Of a stretch of DNA of 64,000 nt, positions 43,828-57,300 are shown in pieces. The stretch's first letter is position 1. The number at the start of each line of letters is the position of its first letter. The DNA is from Torymus aiolomorphi. Lineage: Eukaryota > Arthropoda > Insecta > Hymenoptera > Torymidae. Below the pieces are notes generated by a model, which was given only the letters and a program-made list of their open reading frames with translations, did not search any database and was not told the DNA's origin. The stretch spans positions 100,078,628 through 100,142,627 of the forward strand of contig CM070875.1 of assembly GCA_036365515.1 (NCBI GenBank), given 5' to 3'. A program made the translations under genes and the position numbers.

Positions 43828-45554
43828 TTTAAGAAAAACAATATAAGAAATAAGATCTTAAATATTTTAAGTAAACAACAGAATAATAATTTCAGTTTTG
43901 ATTTTTTTGACAAAAAGCTCAAGATTGATTTAAAAAGAACCAAAGAATTTCTTAGCCATGATACTATCCTTTTAGTAACACGAGCTGATAAAGGTAATAG
44001 TACTGTTGTGATAGAAAAACAAAAATATGTGGAGAAAATGATTAATTTATTCTCGGACACAAAATATTATAGTATTATTAAGAAAAACCCTCTGCCTTCA
44101 TTGGAAAAGAACACTGAGGCTCTTATTAAGAATCTAAGACATAAAACTAACTTTCAAAAATTACAACCGGTCTCAAATAAATGTACAATAGTTCGAGCTT
44201 ATGGTCTTGTGAAAATACATAAGATCAATTTTCCAGTTAGACCTATAATTTCTGCGATTAATACTCCCACATATCATTTATCTAAAATTCTAGCCAAGTT
44301 TCTCTTCAACAAATTAAAAAGACCGATTTCACATGTGACTAATAGCCTAGATCTAAAACAAAAATTGAATTCGTATCTATACCTGCTGGATATACGATAA
44401 TTAGTTTGGATGTTATTAGCTTGTATACAAATGTTGCGGATTATTTAATTTTTAACTCATTGGAAAACCGATGGAATCAACTTTATAACTTTTGCGAACT
44501 AAATTGTAGCGAATTCATTAATGTTATTAGTTTTATCTTACATAATAATTACTTTGTATTCAATAACATCTTTTATAAACAAATATTTGGAGCGGCCATG
44601 GGCAACCCCTTAAGTCCCATCTTAGCTGATATTGTCATGGAGGATTTAGAAAATCAGGCCTTATCAAAAATTTGCTTTCCTGTTCCGTTTTATTATAGAT
44701 ACGACGATGACATCATCATATGTGTCCCTGATCGGATGATAGATTATACCGTAAACTTGTTTAATAGTTTTGATAAGAATTTGCAATTCACAGTTGAAAT
44801 ATCTAATAATAATAAAATTAGTTTTCTTGACATTCTTATCATTCAAAATAAACAAAAATTTTCCTCGGACTGGTTCAGGAAACCAACTTTTTCTGGTAGA
44901 TTTTTAAATTTCAACTCTCACCATCCTGTTAGTAATAAAATTGGTATTATTTGTAATTTAGTGGATAAATGTATTAATTTAGCAGACACACATTTCCATG
45001 ACAATAATCTTAATCTAACTAGAGATTTATTATTGGAGAATGATTATCCTATTAATTTTATTAATAAACACATAAATAAACGTTTACTACATATTAAAAA
45101 TAATAATAAAAATACATGTAATTCTAAAAATATAAATTTCAACAGCATTTTAGTTTTTCCATATATTAAATATATTAACCCAGAATTAAAAAACATCTGT
45201 AATAGTAATAACCTGACCATGATCAATTCAATCTCCAATAAATTCAATTACATAATTAGATTAGGAAAAGACAAATATCACAAAAATGAAAAATCTGATG
45301 CTGTATATAAGGTCAATTGTTGTGATTGTGATGCGTCTTACGTAGGACAAACATCTCGAAAATTAATTGTAAGAAGTAAAGAACATGCGAGCGACTGCAA
45401 ATTTAAGAGGGATAAATCAGTTTTACATGAACACATTACGAATACAAATCATCAAATTGATTTTAAAAATATCAAAATTTTAGATCAAGAACAAAATATA
45501 AATAAAAGATTGTTATCAGAAATGCTCCATATACACTCACAACACAAAGTTTAA
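43827..45554 (+). pseudogene. Penelope-like RT with GIY-YIG endonuclease, right copy
   Basis: Mirror copy. A one-base loss in an A-run near 44,362 shifts the frame before motif A, and the frame resumes at 44,406 with DVISLYTNV and runs uninterrupted to 45,554 through the nuclease. The palm motif reads YYRYDDDIII: the Val of YVDD is changed to Asp, probably disabling. RT and nuclease are on one frame here, unlike the left copy, so the two copies carry different lesions. Confidence 0.9.
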
Positions 45555-45927
45555 ATAGACAGTTTGACACTAATTGTTTAAAGGCTGATTATAAAAGTTT
45601 TATCAATAACAATAAGTTGTTATAAGTTATATTCATTTTTGGACTATCAGAATAGAATAATAATACTTTTTATACATACGTGGTCTAGTCATCGTTACTT
45701 AATAGCTTGTCAGTACACACATTTCTTACACACACACAGGTACATACTTTACTATAAATACGACGAATCCGCTTACGTTGCTTCATATTGACTAGTAGTC
45801 ACTTATAGTGTCTACTTGTAGTATACTTTAATACGATAGAGTTTTGGTAAGATTCGAAAAATACGAAGTCATAGATTAAGTGTTCTTTGTTCCTGAATAA
45901 ATTTGTGTTTTATTTGTATTTTTTATA

Positions 45928-45964
45928 CCTTGATAAGGGGCGGACTAAAACCGTTCGAAACGTT
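45928..45964 (+). ncRNA. Degenerate hammerhead-like motif, right Penelope end
   Basis: Mirror of the left-end motif, with TTGATAA, helix GGGCGG / CCGTTC and GAAACGTT. Same two core changes, hence inherited before the palindrome formed. Confidence 0.4.
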
Positions 45965-46029
45965 GGACATATAAGTTTTGTCTTTATTCTTTAACCTGGG
46001 CAGTAGAACCGTTAGCGGCCTATCCCTAA

Positions 46030-46042
46030 TTATCTCAAATCA
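46030..46042 (+). other. Putative Penelope target duplication, right
   Basis: TTATCTCAAATCA, identical to 41,562-41,574. Confidence 0.6.
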
Positions 46043-46229
46043 GTTAGTTTTCACCGTGTCGCGCCCTATTTGCTACCCATTAATTCCACCCCATTTCTAT
46101 AGTATAGTATCTGGCTCAAGCCCGAGCTAGTAGGTTTTTCTTAAATCTAGGCTCAAAATTGAGCAATTTAGTTTTATCTTTAAAACTATTAGTTGGGTAT
46201 TTTTTGGTAGACCCGACGTAACATCCAAT

Positions 46230-46500
46230 TGTGGAGATTCTTGCCCCACGTCTTCTCCCGTTCGAGGAATAGGTAGGGGAGAAGGAGAGAGAAATGAGGA
46301 GTCGGGCATCAATTTAATGAGGTTTATTGAAATGTGAGGAGTACAGCGGACCAACGTCGGCACGCTCGTAGATTCGAGCAACGACTGCCGCTCGCAGGCA
46401 GCTTCTCGCCTTACGCAATATGGCCACTTCCCCCACTCTCGCAGAGAGAGAGAGATAGAGAGAGAGAGTGAGCGAGAGGGAAGATCGCAGTCCCTACACA
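46230..46500 (-). mobile_element. LTR with adjacent polypurine tract
   Basis: A 271-bp segment that on minus starts TGTGTAGGGACTGCG and ends ATCTCCACA (TG..CA, 4-bp inverted tips). On minus it is directly preceded by CGGGGGGGAG, a polypurine tract, and contains CAATAAACC, a polyadenylation signal. These mark the 3' LTR of a minus-strand LTR retrotransposon. No internal region of that element remains. A GA/CT microsatellite lies inside. The neighbouring plus-strand Ty3 pol is not its body, because orientation is opposite. Confidence 0.65.
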
Positions 46501-46591
46501 CTCCCCCCCGAGTGTCAACGAAGTACATAAATATAAATAAATATAAATTATAAATTTTATTGTGCTCGGTAGCACTTACAATCTATACTAG

Positions 46592-47765
46592 AGCTATCTA
46601 TATAGGTATCCACTCGCGCTCCACCAAGAAGTACGAGAACAGGTCGACAAACTCCTGAGGGACAGTGTTATTCAGCCTTCTGAGTCTCCATACAACAGCC
46701 TGCTATGGATCGTTCCAAAGGAGCCTGGTCTAGAAGGAAAGAAGAAATATCGTTTAGTAATTGACTATCGTAAACTAAATGAGAAAACTATTCCAGATGC
46801 TTATCCTCTATCCAACATCACAGAGATTCTGGAACAAGTGGGTGGTGCCAAATACTTCTCTGTATTTGATTTGGCTAGCGGATTTCATCAGATTGGAATG
46901 GAGCCGAAAGACAGGCAGAAGACCGCGTTTAGCACACCGTATGGTCATTACCAATACGTTTGTATGCCCTTCGAACTAAACAATGCACCGCCGACGTTTC
47001 AACGTCTCATGGATCATGTTTTACCGGGAATGCAACGTACGGAACTTTTTGTTTATTTAGACGATATTATAATATATGCCAAGACGCCGGAAGAACACGA
47101 GGATAAAGTGCTTCGTACGTACGAAGGCCTATCAATGGCCGGACTACGTCTGCAGATCGATAAGTGCGAATTTTTAACTCTCGAGGTCACGTATTTAGGA
47201 CATAAAATCGGATCATATGGAGTCCAACCTGACCCAGGGAAAGTGACCGCCGTAGCAAACTTTCAAGTTCCGAAAAGTGTAACGCAAATTCGGCAATTCT
47301 TCCGACTGGCTGGCTACTATCGACGATTCGTTCCCGATTTCGCAAGCAAAGCACATCCGCTAAATCGCCTCACTCACAAAGGAAGGAGTTTCAAGTGGAC
47401 CGGAGAAGAACAAAAGAGGTTCCAGATACTAAAGGATGCACTGTGCAATTCGCGCGTATTGGTATGTGCAGATTTAAGTAAACCTTTTATCTCGACTACA
47501 GACGCATCCAATGAAACCATCGGGGCCGTGTTGAGCCAAGGTGATCCATCGAAGGATCATCCGATCGCGTATATGTCTTGCAGTCTTAGTAAAAGTGAAC
47601 TTAACTATTCAATGACGAAAGTGGAATGCTTAGTAGTTATAGCTGCGGTACAGTATTTTAGGCGCTACTTATATGGTCGCACTTTCGCCGTCTACGGAGA
47701 TCACGAGCCTCTGACATGGATGGACTCTATCAAGGATCCCATGAGCTGCCTTGTCGCAAAATCCA
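46592..47765 (+). pseudogene. Ty3/gypsy reverse transcriptase and RNase H, 5'-truncated
   Basis: Open from 46,592, after a stop, with no protease or gag in front. It shows SPYNSLLWIVPKEPG, YRLVIDYRKLNEKTIPDAYP, FSVFDLASGFHQIGM, the catalytic FVYLDDIIIYAKTPEEH, then YLGHKIGSYGVQPDPGK, the connection domain, TDASNETIGAVLSQGD of RNase H and YGDHEPLTWMDSIKDP. This is the classic metavirid RT-RH order. After DPMSC about 100 bp expected between RH and the next domain are missing and the frame shifts (near 47,765). Encodes replication enzymes of a retrotransposon; inactive. Confidence 0.93.
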
Positions 47766-49145
47766 ATTCCAAAGGGAGAGTCAACGAACTCCGCAGATCC
47801 GCCTCGTCAGCTCTTACGACGACACCAATGTGAAACCGTTATTTCTTCGAGGTCACCGGATTGCGATGCTTCAGCGGAAGAGGACGAATTGAGATCAAAA
47901 ATTTGTGCCTGTCCTGTCAGAATACTTAGACCAACAAAAACTTCTCTGGCTAGACAAGCCCAGATACGAGCATCATCCGATGTAAATGGGTCAGACTCTG
48001 AGATGCCGCAAACCCGTCCTCGACGTGGCAGGAAGGAAGGGTCTAAGAATTCTCCCCTTTTACCACCACTAGTGATGGAATCAGGCCAAGGAGATCTCAA
48101 TGCTAGTACAATAGCAAAGCGACTAAGGGTACTGAAAGAAATACAGTCTGACCCATCCGGTTCGAAGGTGGATAGTAAACCATTATCTACACCATCAGAG
48201 GAAACATCAATGGAACTCTCGTCCTCTGAAAGTGAGGCTTCTGAAGAACCACCCGTGCCACCGATATCTTTACTAGATCAGTCCCTTATGCCGAGTTTAC
48301 TCGATGCACCATCTGAGGCCACAGATCAGGAAAATCCCGAGGGTTCTCAAAAAGACAGCTACTCGAGTTCTGAAGAGGAAGCGAATAAAACTGTGGTAGA
48401 GAGTAAGGATTGCATAGAAGACGACGCGCCAAATACTTCCATCGCACACGATGCATTCAATGATTCTTCGTCTTTGTCTTCCGAAGGTGACTTATCACCT
48501 ACGTATCAGTCTACTATGCGTCGGTCGGTAGTGCCAGATGCCCTGCCCTCGAAAACCGATCAAGAAGGTACGCAACCAACCAATTTCAGTCGAGAGGGCA
48601 AAAGCGAGTTCCTCAAGGAATGGAATACGACTAGCCTATGGTGGGATTCATACAAGCAACAGGCCAATGAGTCAGGGAACAACCAGCAGTCTATTGAGGT
48701 GCTAGAAGTCGCTCATGATGACCCATATGCCACCGATGATAGTCGGGGATGGAGATTTGCAAATTTCTGGTAACTTTGAAGACATACCCGTCCCTTTCGT
48801 TTCTCGTAATGCTAAATCCTTACCACCTTCACCTGTGAAACCTCACCAGACCGTCCCACTAAGCGAATACGAAGGTCGTGCAGATAAAGAAGAAGTCGCA
48901 CAAGAGGTAGTACAGTCATGGAGAAGGGAAACCTTTTTAGACACAGGCATAAGTCAAGTAGCGCCTGCCTCACCATCTTTGTCAACCCAGACCAAGACAC
49001 GACGGTTTCACGTTCTACCTCAATTCCAACCATCCTTCCGAAATCACAACACCAACAACCCCAGCTATCAACAATTCAACAAGAAGATAGCAGGGAAGAA
49101 GAGACTATTGAACTAAGTGAAAATCAACCCACACTAGAGTCAACA
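47766..49145 (+). pseudogene. Ty3 pol spacer: acidic Ser/Glu-rich region
   Basis: The frame entering at 47,751 runs to 48,773 (340 residues). It opens TNSADPPRQ, the decayed end of the RH tether, then is rich in Ser, Glu and Pro with a basic patch RPRRGRKEG and no enzymatic motif. After the stop at 48,773 the text continues in other frames to about 49,145. I do not recognise a domain. Long low-complexity inserts between RH and integrase are known in some arthropod Ty3 elements. It might also be a coopted spacer or tether. Confidence 0.6.
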
Positions 49146-49703
49146 CTTACGACCTAGGAGAAGTCTAAAGAAACATCTGGAGTTTTTGTAAATGACACAG
49201 TCCTACCCACCATCTTGAGCCCAGATACGAATAAATTTACAAGAAAGGCATCTAATCAGAACGCATTTAGGTTAGTCCCTTCTCGAGAGAATCTTACCTA
49301 TTTGAAAGACAATTGGGTACATTTCATCACCGAGGATCTGAGCCTTGGTTCTGACAATAATTTAGTTTTGTTAGATCTCGAAGCTATCAGTCAACAGGAA
49401 CTATCAAAATTTAATCCTCGAGTAGGTGATGTAATATTTACTCCGTATTGAAATCGTAATATATTCAGTCTAGTGGTATCTGTTAATAGTAAAGAAGCAA
49501 TCGCACCCAAAAATTTAGCTACTTGTCTAAAAAAGTTGGCATGTAAGTTGCGTGATCTCGACATACATTCCATACGCATAGGAAAGAACGGCGAAATCAT
49601 CGATAGTATACCAAAGGGAGTCTTAACCGAAGGGCTAAGAAAAATTTTAGGTGAACTGGATTTAACCATCATGACAGACTGTTCGGAGTACATCGAGGCA
49701 TAA
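49146..49703 (+). pseudogene. Ty3 pol accessory domain before integrase
   Basis: One frame with a single in-frame stop (49,449-49,451). Before the stop: RLVPSRENLTYLKDNWVHFI and LLDLEAISQQELSKFNPRVG. After it: AIAPKNLATCLKKLACKLRD, DIHSIRIGKNGEIID and LRKILGELDLTIMTDC. The second half resembles the LK.L...L....I.SIRI..G......P......L..IL......I.IC segment found between RNase H and integrase in several insect Ty3/gypsy pols. Assignment is by memory, function unknown. Confidence 0.55.
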
Positions 49704-50399
49704 AGAAAACGTATAGACGCATTCGTCGACGATTTTATTGGAATCAAATGAAGCGGGAAATTCATGATTATGTAAGGAGATGCAAAATTTGCCAAATGCA
49801 AAAGCTGACCCGTGTTAAAACGAAGGAACCAATGGTAATTACAGACACGCCTAGTAAGCCCTTCGCAAAAATAACCATAGACACAGTAGGACCAGTGCCC
49901 ACGACTACGTCAGGTAACCAAAATATTTTTACCATGCAATGCCTACTATCTAAATTTTGTATTGCAGTGTCAATTCCTAATATCAAAGCAATAACGATAG
50001 CTGATGCATTAGCCCGACGCTTCATCGCCCAGTATGGAGTACCAAAAATTATTCTAAGTGAGGGAGGACGAAGTTTTCAAAACAAACTACTAGAAGAATT
50101 GTCTAGATTCTTTGGATTCAAACCTGTGACAACGACTGCCTACTACCATCCGTAATCGAATGTGTCGCTAGAGCGAAGTCATGCGCTCCTTGCAGATTTC
50201 ATTAGAAATCATGCGAGTGATAAAAGTGATTGGGATAGAGTCATACCGTTTACAATGTAAGAATACAATACTTCTGTTCACTCTGCCACAGGATTTACTC
50301 CCTACGAAATCATCTATGGTTGAAAGGCTCGAAATCCGACTAAGTTAGCGGATGAGTTCCCTTTACAAACTTATGAATCGTACGTTGGTGATCTTATGA
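49670..50399 (+). pseudogene. Ty3 integrase, N-terminal and catalytic part
   Basis: The zinc-binding start GVHRGIKKTYRRIRRR..YW and CKICQMQK (HHCC) is followed by FAKITIDTVGPVPT (first Asp), IAQYGVPKIILSEGGRSFQN (second catalytic position reads SEGG where Asp is usual) and EELSRFFGFKPVTTTAYYHP, then a stop in place of the expected residue. Three further stops precede a recognisable SATGFTPYEIIYG. The gene is then interrupted at 50,400 by a solo LTR and resumes at 51,431. Confidence 0.88.
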
Positions 50400-51430
<1,031 letters not shown>

Positions 51431-51706
51431 ATGAAAAACCTAATTAATATCAGAAATATTGCAAGGGAAAATATAATGTCTGCTAAACATCGGAGTAAAG
51501 AATATTACTATAAGAAGGCCAGGCCATAATATCTATAAGTAGGAATGGTCGTGTATGTATTAAAAGAACCAAGGAAACGAAAGTTGGATCGATTTTATAA
51601 CGGAAAATTTATAATAAGGGAAATTCGAAACAATAATAACGTTGTAGTAGAGGCTGAGAATGGAAAACAAATGCATAAAGATAAAGTTAAGCAATGTTAC
51701 ATGTAA
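51431..51706 (+). pseudogene. Ty3 integrase C-terminal part
   Basis: Continues the integrase after the solo LTR: KNLINIRNIARENIMSAKHR, SKEYYYKKARP, two stops, then GMVVYVLKEPRKRKL and YNGKFIIREIRNNNNVVVEA, ending KDKVKQCYM and a stop. In the family this is the residue-rich C-terminal tail with a GD.V.L.....K....Y.GP..I layout. It places the solo LTR between the catalytic core and this tail. Confidence 0.85.

Positions 51707-52332
<626 letters not shown>

Positions 52333-52394
<62 letters not shown>
52333..52394. repeat. (TA)n, left flank of the 6.9-kb transposon
   Basis: Pure TA run ending exactly at the first base of the terminal inverted repeat. Confidence 0.98.
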
Positions 52395-52396
<2 letters not shown>

Positions 52397-53377
52397 GTCG
52401 TTCCTGAACTTTTTTTAAAAAGTGTGCGCGGGGGGGTCGTCGATTTTGTCGACGATTTTTTTTATGAAAGTACATATAAAAAAAATAGCTTCTGCAAAAT
52501 TTCAGCCCCTTATCTCATTCCTAATTCCTGCTGAAATTTTTTTAAACCCTGATTTTGACCTGTTTTTAGCCAGTTTTCAAAAAATTCTAAAAGGCTGAAA
52601 TTTTAACAAAATGAGGTCGGTGAGGTCTCATTTTTTTGTCTTTCTTCAAATTTTAAGAAAAAAAATACATTGATATGAAATGATGATTTAGGTTTTATTG
52701 GCGATCTGTGATATGGCCATTGCATTTCATCATTTTTAGATCATCTTTAAACCTCTATATCTCGTAACTGGTTCCACATTTTTGAGCTCACTAGGTCTCA
52801 TTTTTTTTTTGTCTCAACGAGACCTTTAATTTCTTTTTTTGAGGACCTAAATTGATTGAATAGACTTCAAGATACAGCCTTTTGAAGTTGACGTTTTTAT
52901 CAAAAATCGCGAAAATCAACCGTGTTCATGGTCACAGTGTCAACCGAATTTTAATTAAAAATCATTAACAAAAGTATTTTTCATTAGAATATGATGTTAT
53001 CTAACTATACTCTTTTCCTATCATAGGAAAAAGTTAAAAAATAATTTTTTGTCGAGCATTATAATATCTAATTTTTCAATACCTAAAATAATCAAAAATG
53101 GCTCTCTACTGACATGAATTCTACCATCTTATAATTATTTTTGACACGTATACGTAACATAGATACAAAGGTGGTTCCTAGACCTTTAAAATCCGTAGTC
53201 GCTGATTTTTCTAGGACCACTAGAGCCAAAGTTATAGCCGTTTTTATAAAAAGATATTTTTCAAGTGGTAAAATTAGAGCTTGTGAAATATAGGAAAAGT
53301 TTTATTTACAAGATCAACCATAAGTTTGGCATAATTGTCCTAAATAAGTGCTGAGGCTACATATTTTGAAGATCTTA

Positions 53378-54004
53378 GGCCGTGTCTACACTATGCGAGA
53401 AGCACGTGCGATCAGCCCAAGCGATGCGAGCAAGCAATGCGTGTTGGACAAAATATTTAAAATACTTAAAATGATAAATAATATCATTTCACTACGATAT
53501 TATTGACGATATTATTTATCGCTAAATATAGATCTACTAACTGATCTACTACGATTGTTCGGGATTGAAGTATCCAAAGTGCCCGCTAGATGGCAAGCGT
53601 CCGATGCGCTCCCACTATGAAAAACATCACCCAGCGGGCTTAAATAGAGTCCTGCGGCGCCTAGTCGCTACGTGCTTTATGCACATTCCTTTTACCTTAC
53701 CACTTTCCGTTTTACCTATACAATGCCTTATTGCGTGTTTACTCGTACGCATAAGCGTTCATACCTTTTTCTGCAATCAACTATCACTTTCGAGTAGAGT
53801 TGGTTGCATAGACTCTTGAAGTCTAATTTTTCCGTTTATTTCTTCTCGCTGACAAACCCTAATAATATAAACTCACGTTTAGGTTCAATCGTGTACAACG
53901 ATATTATTTATCATTTTAAGTATTTCAAGTACTTTGTGCAAAATGTATGGCTTGTCGCATGCGCGCACCGGTTGCGCTTCTCGCATACCTAGTATAGACA
54001 TGGT
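53378..54004. mobile_element. Nested fold-back element with TTA target duplication
   Basis: GGCCGTGTCTACACTATGCG and, inverted, GTATAGACATGGTC. Inner arms AAATACTTAAAATGATAAAT versus ATTTATCATTTTAAGTATTT show two inverted arms of about 100 bp. Flanked by TTA on both sides, a 3-bp duplication as in PIF/Harbinger-type elements (inferred). A 60-bp piece of the same end is found at the inner edge of the right terminal repeat (58,273-58,332), with the rest missing. Confidence 0.7.
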
Positions 54005-54359
54005 CTTAAATGCAGGTTTTCTATAGTTTTACGTGCGTTATACGTATAAGCTCTGGTTAAATGAAACATACATAGATAGTTTCATTTAACCTGTGTTGAC
54101 ATAAGTTAATAGATGACAGACATCCATTTTTCTGTGCGAGACACCCGTGAACCCGTCATCGGTTACACGACACACGGCACGGAATGTCCTTAAACAATGA
54201 GTACAAGTTACAATAAAAAATGAAATGAATATTTCTAAGTAGAATTGTGAAGGTAGTTGAGCAGAACTATTACCAAGTATATCAGTATTGGTTCGGTTGA
54301 GTTTTATAAATTGTACAATTGTGTTTTGTAAGTGTTATCTTCTCAGGAATTGAAAGAAA
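54005..54359. other. Upstream of the transposase gene
   Basis: AT-rich, likely promoter and 5' leader. No individual element could be assigned. Confidence 0.35.
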
Positions 54360-57300
54360 ATGATGTGCTATATTGGTGAATTGCATGAGGATGATAAATG
54401 TCATTTAGAGCATTACACAAGAAATAAATCTCTTAATCTAATTAGTAATCTTAGTAATGAATTAAAGCTGTATTTATCATTTAGGATTAAAAATTTTGAT
54501 ATTAATGTAGAAAATAAATTTATTTGCGACCATCATCTTCATAAATATGATACTCGATATTCAAGTAGACAAAGGAAGTGTTGCAATTGTTTTAATAATC
54601 ATTCAAAATCCATTGAGAATAATTTAGTAATGATTAGTGCTGATAAATGTGATAAATTTCGTAACATTTGTAATATAAATTTAGATCCAGGTAATAAGTA
54701 CTGTAAAAACTGTGAGTTCAAAATGACATCAATAATAACAAAAAATGCAGAAAAAGATGAAAACACTGGGAATGATGCTTTAAACGTAAATAATAATGAG
54801 CAGCTGTCTTCAAGTAGTCAAGTTTCTTCAAGTAGCCAAGTGTGTACATCAGAAAGTTCAGAAGATATATTATTTAGCCAAGGATTTCAACGTTTAAATA
54901 AAATGCTCGATGGATTTGATGAACCTCCTCTTAAACGAGAAAAACTTAGTGATTATCGCTTGGAAAATAAAACATACCGTGTTTTAGAATCAATGAATAC
55001 GAAATTTTGTACAACAGTTAATAAAACATTGAATCTTAATTTGCCAACTCAATGCAATCTTAAACAGCTGCAAGAGGATAGTATGTCATTTCACGGAATG
55101 ATTGGAAACATAATTAAGTGTTATAACGAAGAAACTAATTTTGGTTAAAAAACATCGTTATTGACATTACTTCCAAATCATTGGAAATTTGAACAAGCAA
55201 AACATTATTTCCAATGTTCACGTTATATGTTTAATAAAGCAAAAGAACTTAAAATTACTGTAGGTAAGTTAAAAAATGGGTTGTAATAAATTCTTAATAT
55301 CTTGATTATGGACATAGTGTAAACATATAGAATCGATAATCCTTTATACATTAGGTTACATATATTATATTACACTTGAGAATTATTAATAGAAAATTTT
55401 AGTTTAATTTATTAAAATCTATGTAATTTTTGTTCAAGCAACTATAATGATAAAGGGTACCCCTATAAAATATTTAATTTAAAATCCTCAAAATTATTTA
55501 TTTATATTACTCATGTATTATTACTTAAGTATTATTATTTATGTATTACTTACGTATTGCTTACGTATTGCTTAAGTATTGTTTACGGATTAAGTAAAAT
55601 AATACATGAATTGTAATTTAAACATTTAAATGAAATCCGATTTAATTAGAAAGAATCTATATTTGAGAAATCTCAATGTTCTCTCTGTTTACAAGCTGTA
55701 ATCTCATATTTTTTTTTAATTTTTTAACATTGAGGAACGGGAGAAAAAAATAATTTCCAAAAAATGCGATTTCTAGGCCTTACTGATATAAGGAGGGGAG
55801 ATAGGTCCCCGGAAAAATCGTAGAAAATTCTTTTTTTAGTCTACTTCTATGAAATCACTGTCATTTTTCGCTTTCATTAATAGTGGCATTTTGCCTATCT
55901 TAACATGGGTACCCTTCGTTATTCATTATTAGATAAAAAATAATAAAGTAATTATTGGATTTTAAAAGACCTATTAAAATTAATATAAAAAAAAATATAA
56001 AAAAAATAAATTAATTCTAAACTATTTCTTTTCTTCCAATATAACAAGTCATAGTAATTAAAATAGAATAAACATTGAGCTAACTTTTATCGTCTTGATA
56101 ATCGTTAAATTAAAAAAAATAATATTGTTATTATGATTTTATTTTGTGATTAAGTATACACTATTTGAAATTAATTTCAGAATATATTTTTCCAGGTGTC
56201 TTAGGAACTATTAAGCGTAAAATGTACAGCATTCATTCTAATGAAGTTAGAGAATCTGTAACTCAGTATTATAGAGATGAAAACAATAGTAGAATATGTA
56301 GCGGCATTAAAGATTGCATCAGTGTTAAAAATCCTATTACTAATATCACAGAGAAGTTACAAAAAAGACTGTTGATGTATGATTTGAAGGATCTATACAA
56401 CAATTGGGTGGAAGAAGAATATGAACAGCATTTTAAAGATCAGCGCAAACCAGGTATCAGTATATTTGCTTCTTTAAGGCCAAAAGAATGTATTAGTGCT
56501 GGAGCACCTGGTACACATACAATTTGTGTATGTCCTATACACCAAAATGTCAAATTAAAATTGTCTGCCATCAACAAAAATTTAGCCTACCGAGTAATTT
56601 TAAATGATTGTGTTTGTTCAACAGATTGGAGCGATTGTATGCTACATCTTTGTGAAAACTGTCCTGGTAAAGCAGAAATTCTGAAAATATTGGAATCAAG
56701 CTCATGAGAACATGTTTCAGAGATTGAATATCATAATTGGGTAAATAATGCTGAATCACAATCTAATAATAGAGTCAGTCTTATTATGGTAAAAGAACCT
56801 ACAAGAAATTTTATTATAAATTTAGCCAATGACTTATGGGAGTTAACAAAGCATCATTATGTGACTGAAATGCAAAAATGTTATTTAAAACATTGCAAAA
56901 CAATTATTACTCCAGATACATGTATTATACTTCAAGATTTTGCTGAAAATTTCTTATTTGTTTGTCAAGACTCGATCCAAGCATTTTATTTTAATAATAC
57001 ACAAGCAACTGTACACCCGTTTGTAGTGTTTTATAAAGAAGACAATAAGGACAAATTACAAACCTTATTTGTATGTGTTATTAGTGATTGTTTAAAACAT
57101 GATGCTTGTGCAGTTAACGCTTTTCAAGGGCAACTCATTGCACTTCTAAAACGAGATTTTCCGTTTATTGAGAATGTACATTATATGTCAAATGGAGCAC
57201 CTACCCAATACAAAAACAAGTAAGAGTACTTTTATTGTAGTATATTAATACGTATTATATGAACAAAATAGACACCTTTAGATTTTTGTTCATTAAATGA

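Larger units (their letters stand above)
41618..46028. mobile_element. Two Penelope-like elements joined head to head (4.4-kb palindrome)
   Basis: The left arm (41,618 to about 43,827) and the right arm (43,827 to 46,028) are near-identical inverted copies, each holding a 5'-truncated Penelope-like element read outward from the centre. Differences are scattered single bases and small indels. The junction is in the N-terminal coding region, so both copies lack the start of the protein. The outer edges AATAGGCCGCTAAC and GTTAGCGGCCTAT match. Confidence 0.93.

Noticed and set aside
43827..44060. N-terminal extension of the left Penelope frame beyond the junction (MSENKLIIFS...)
   Set aside because: This is the antisense of the right copy read through the palindrome centre, not a real protein part.
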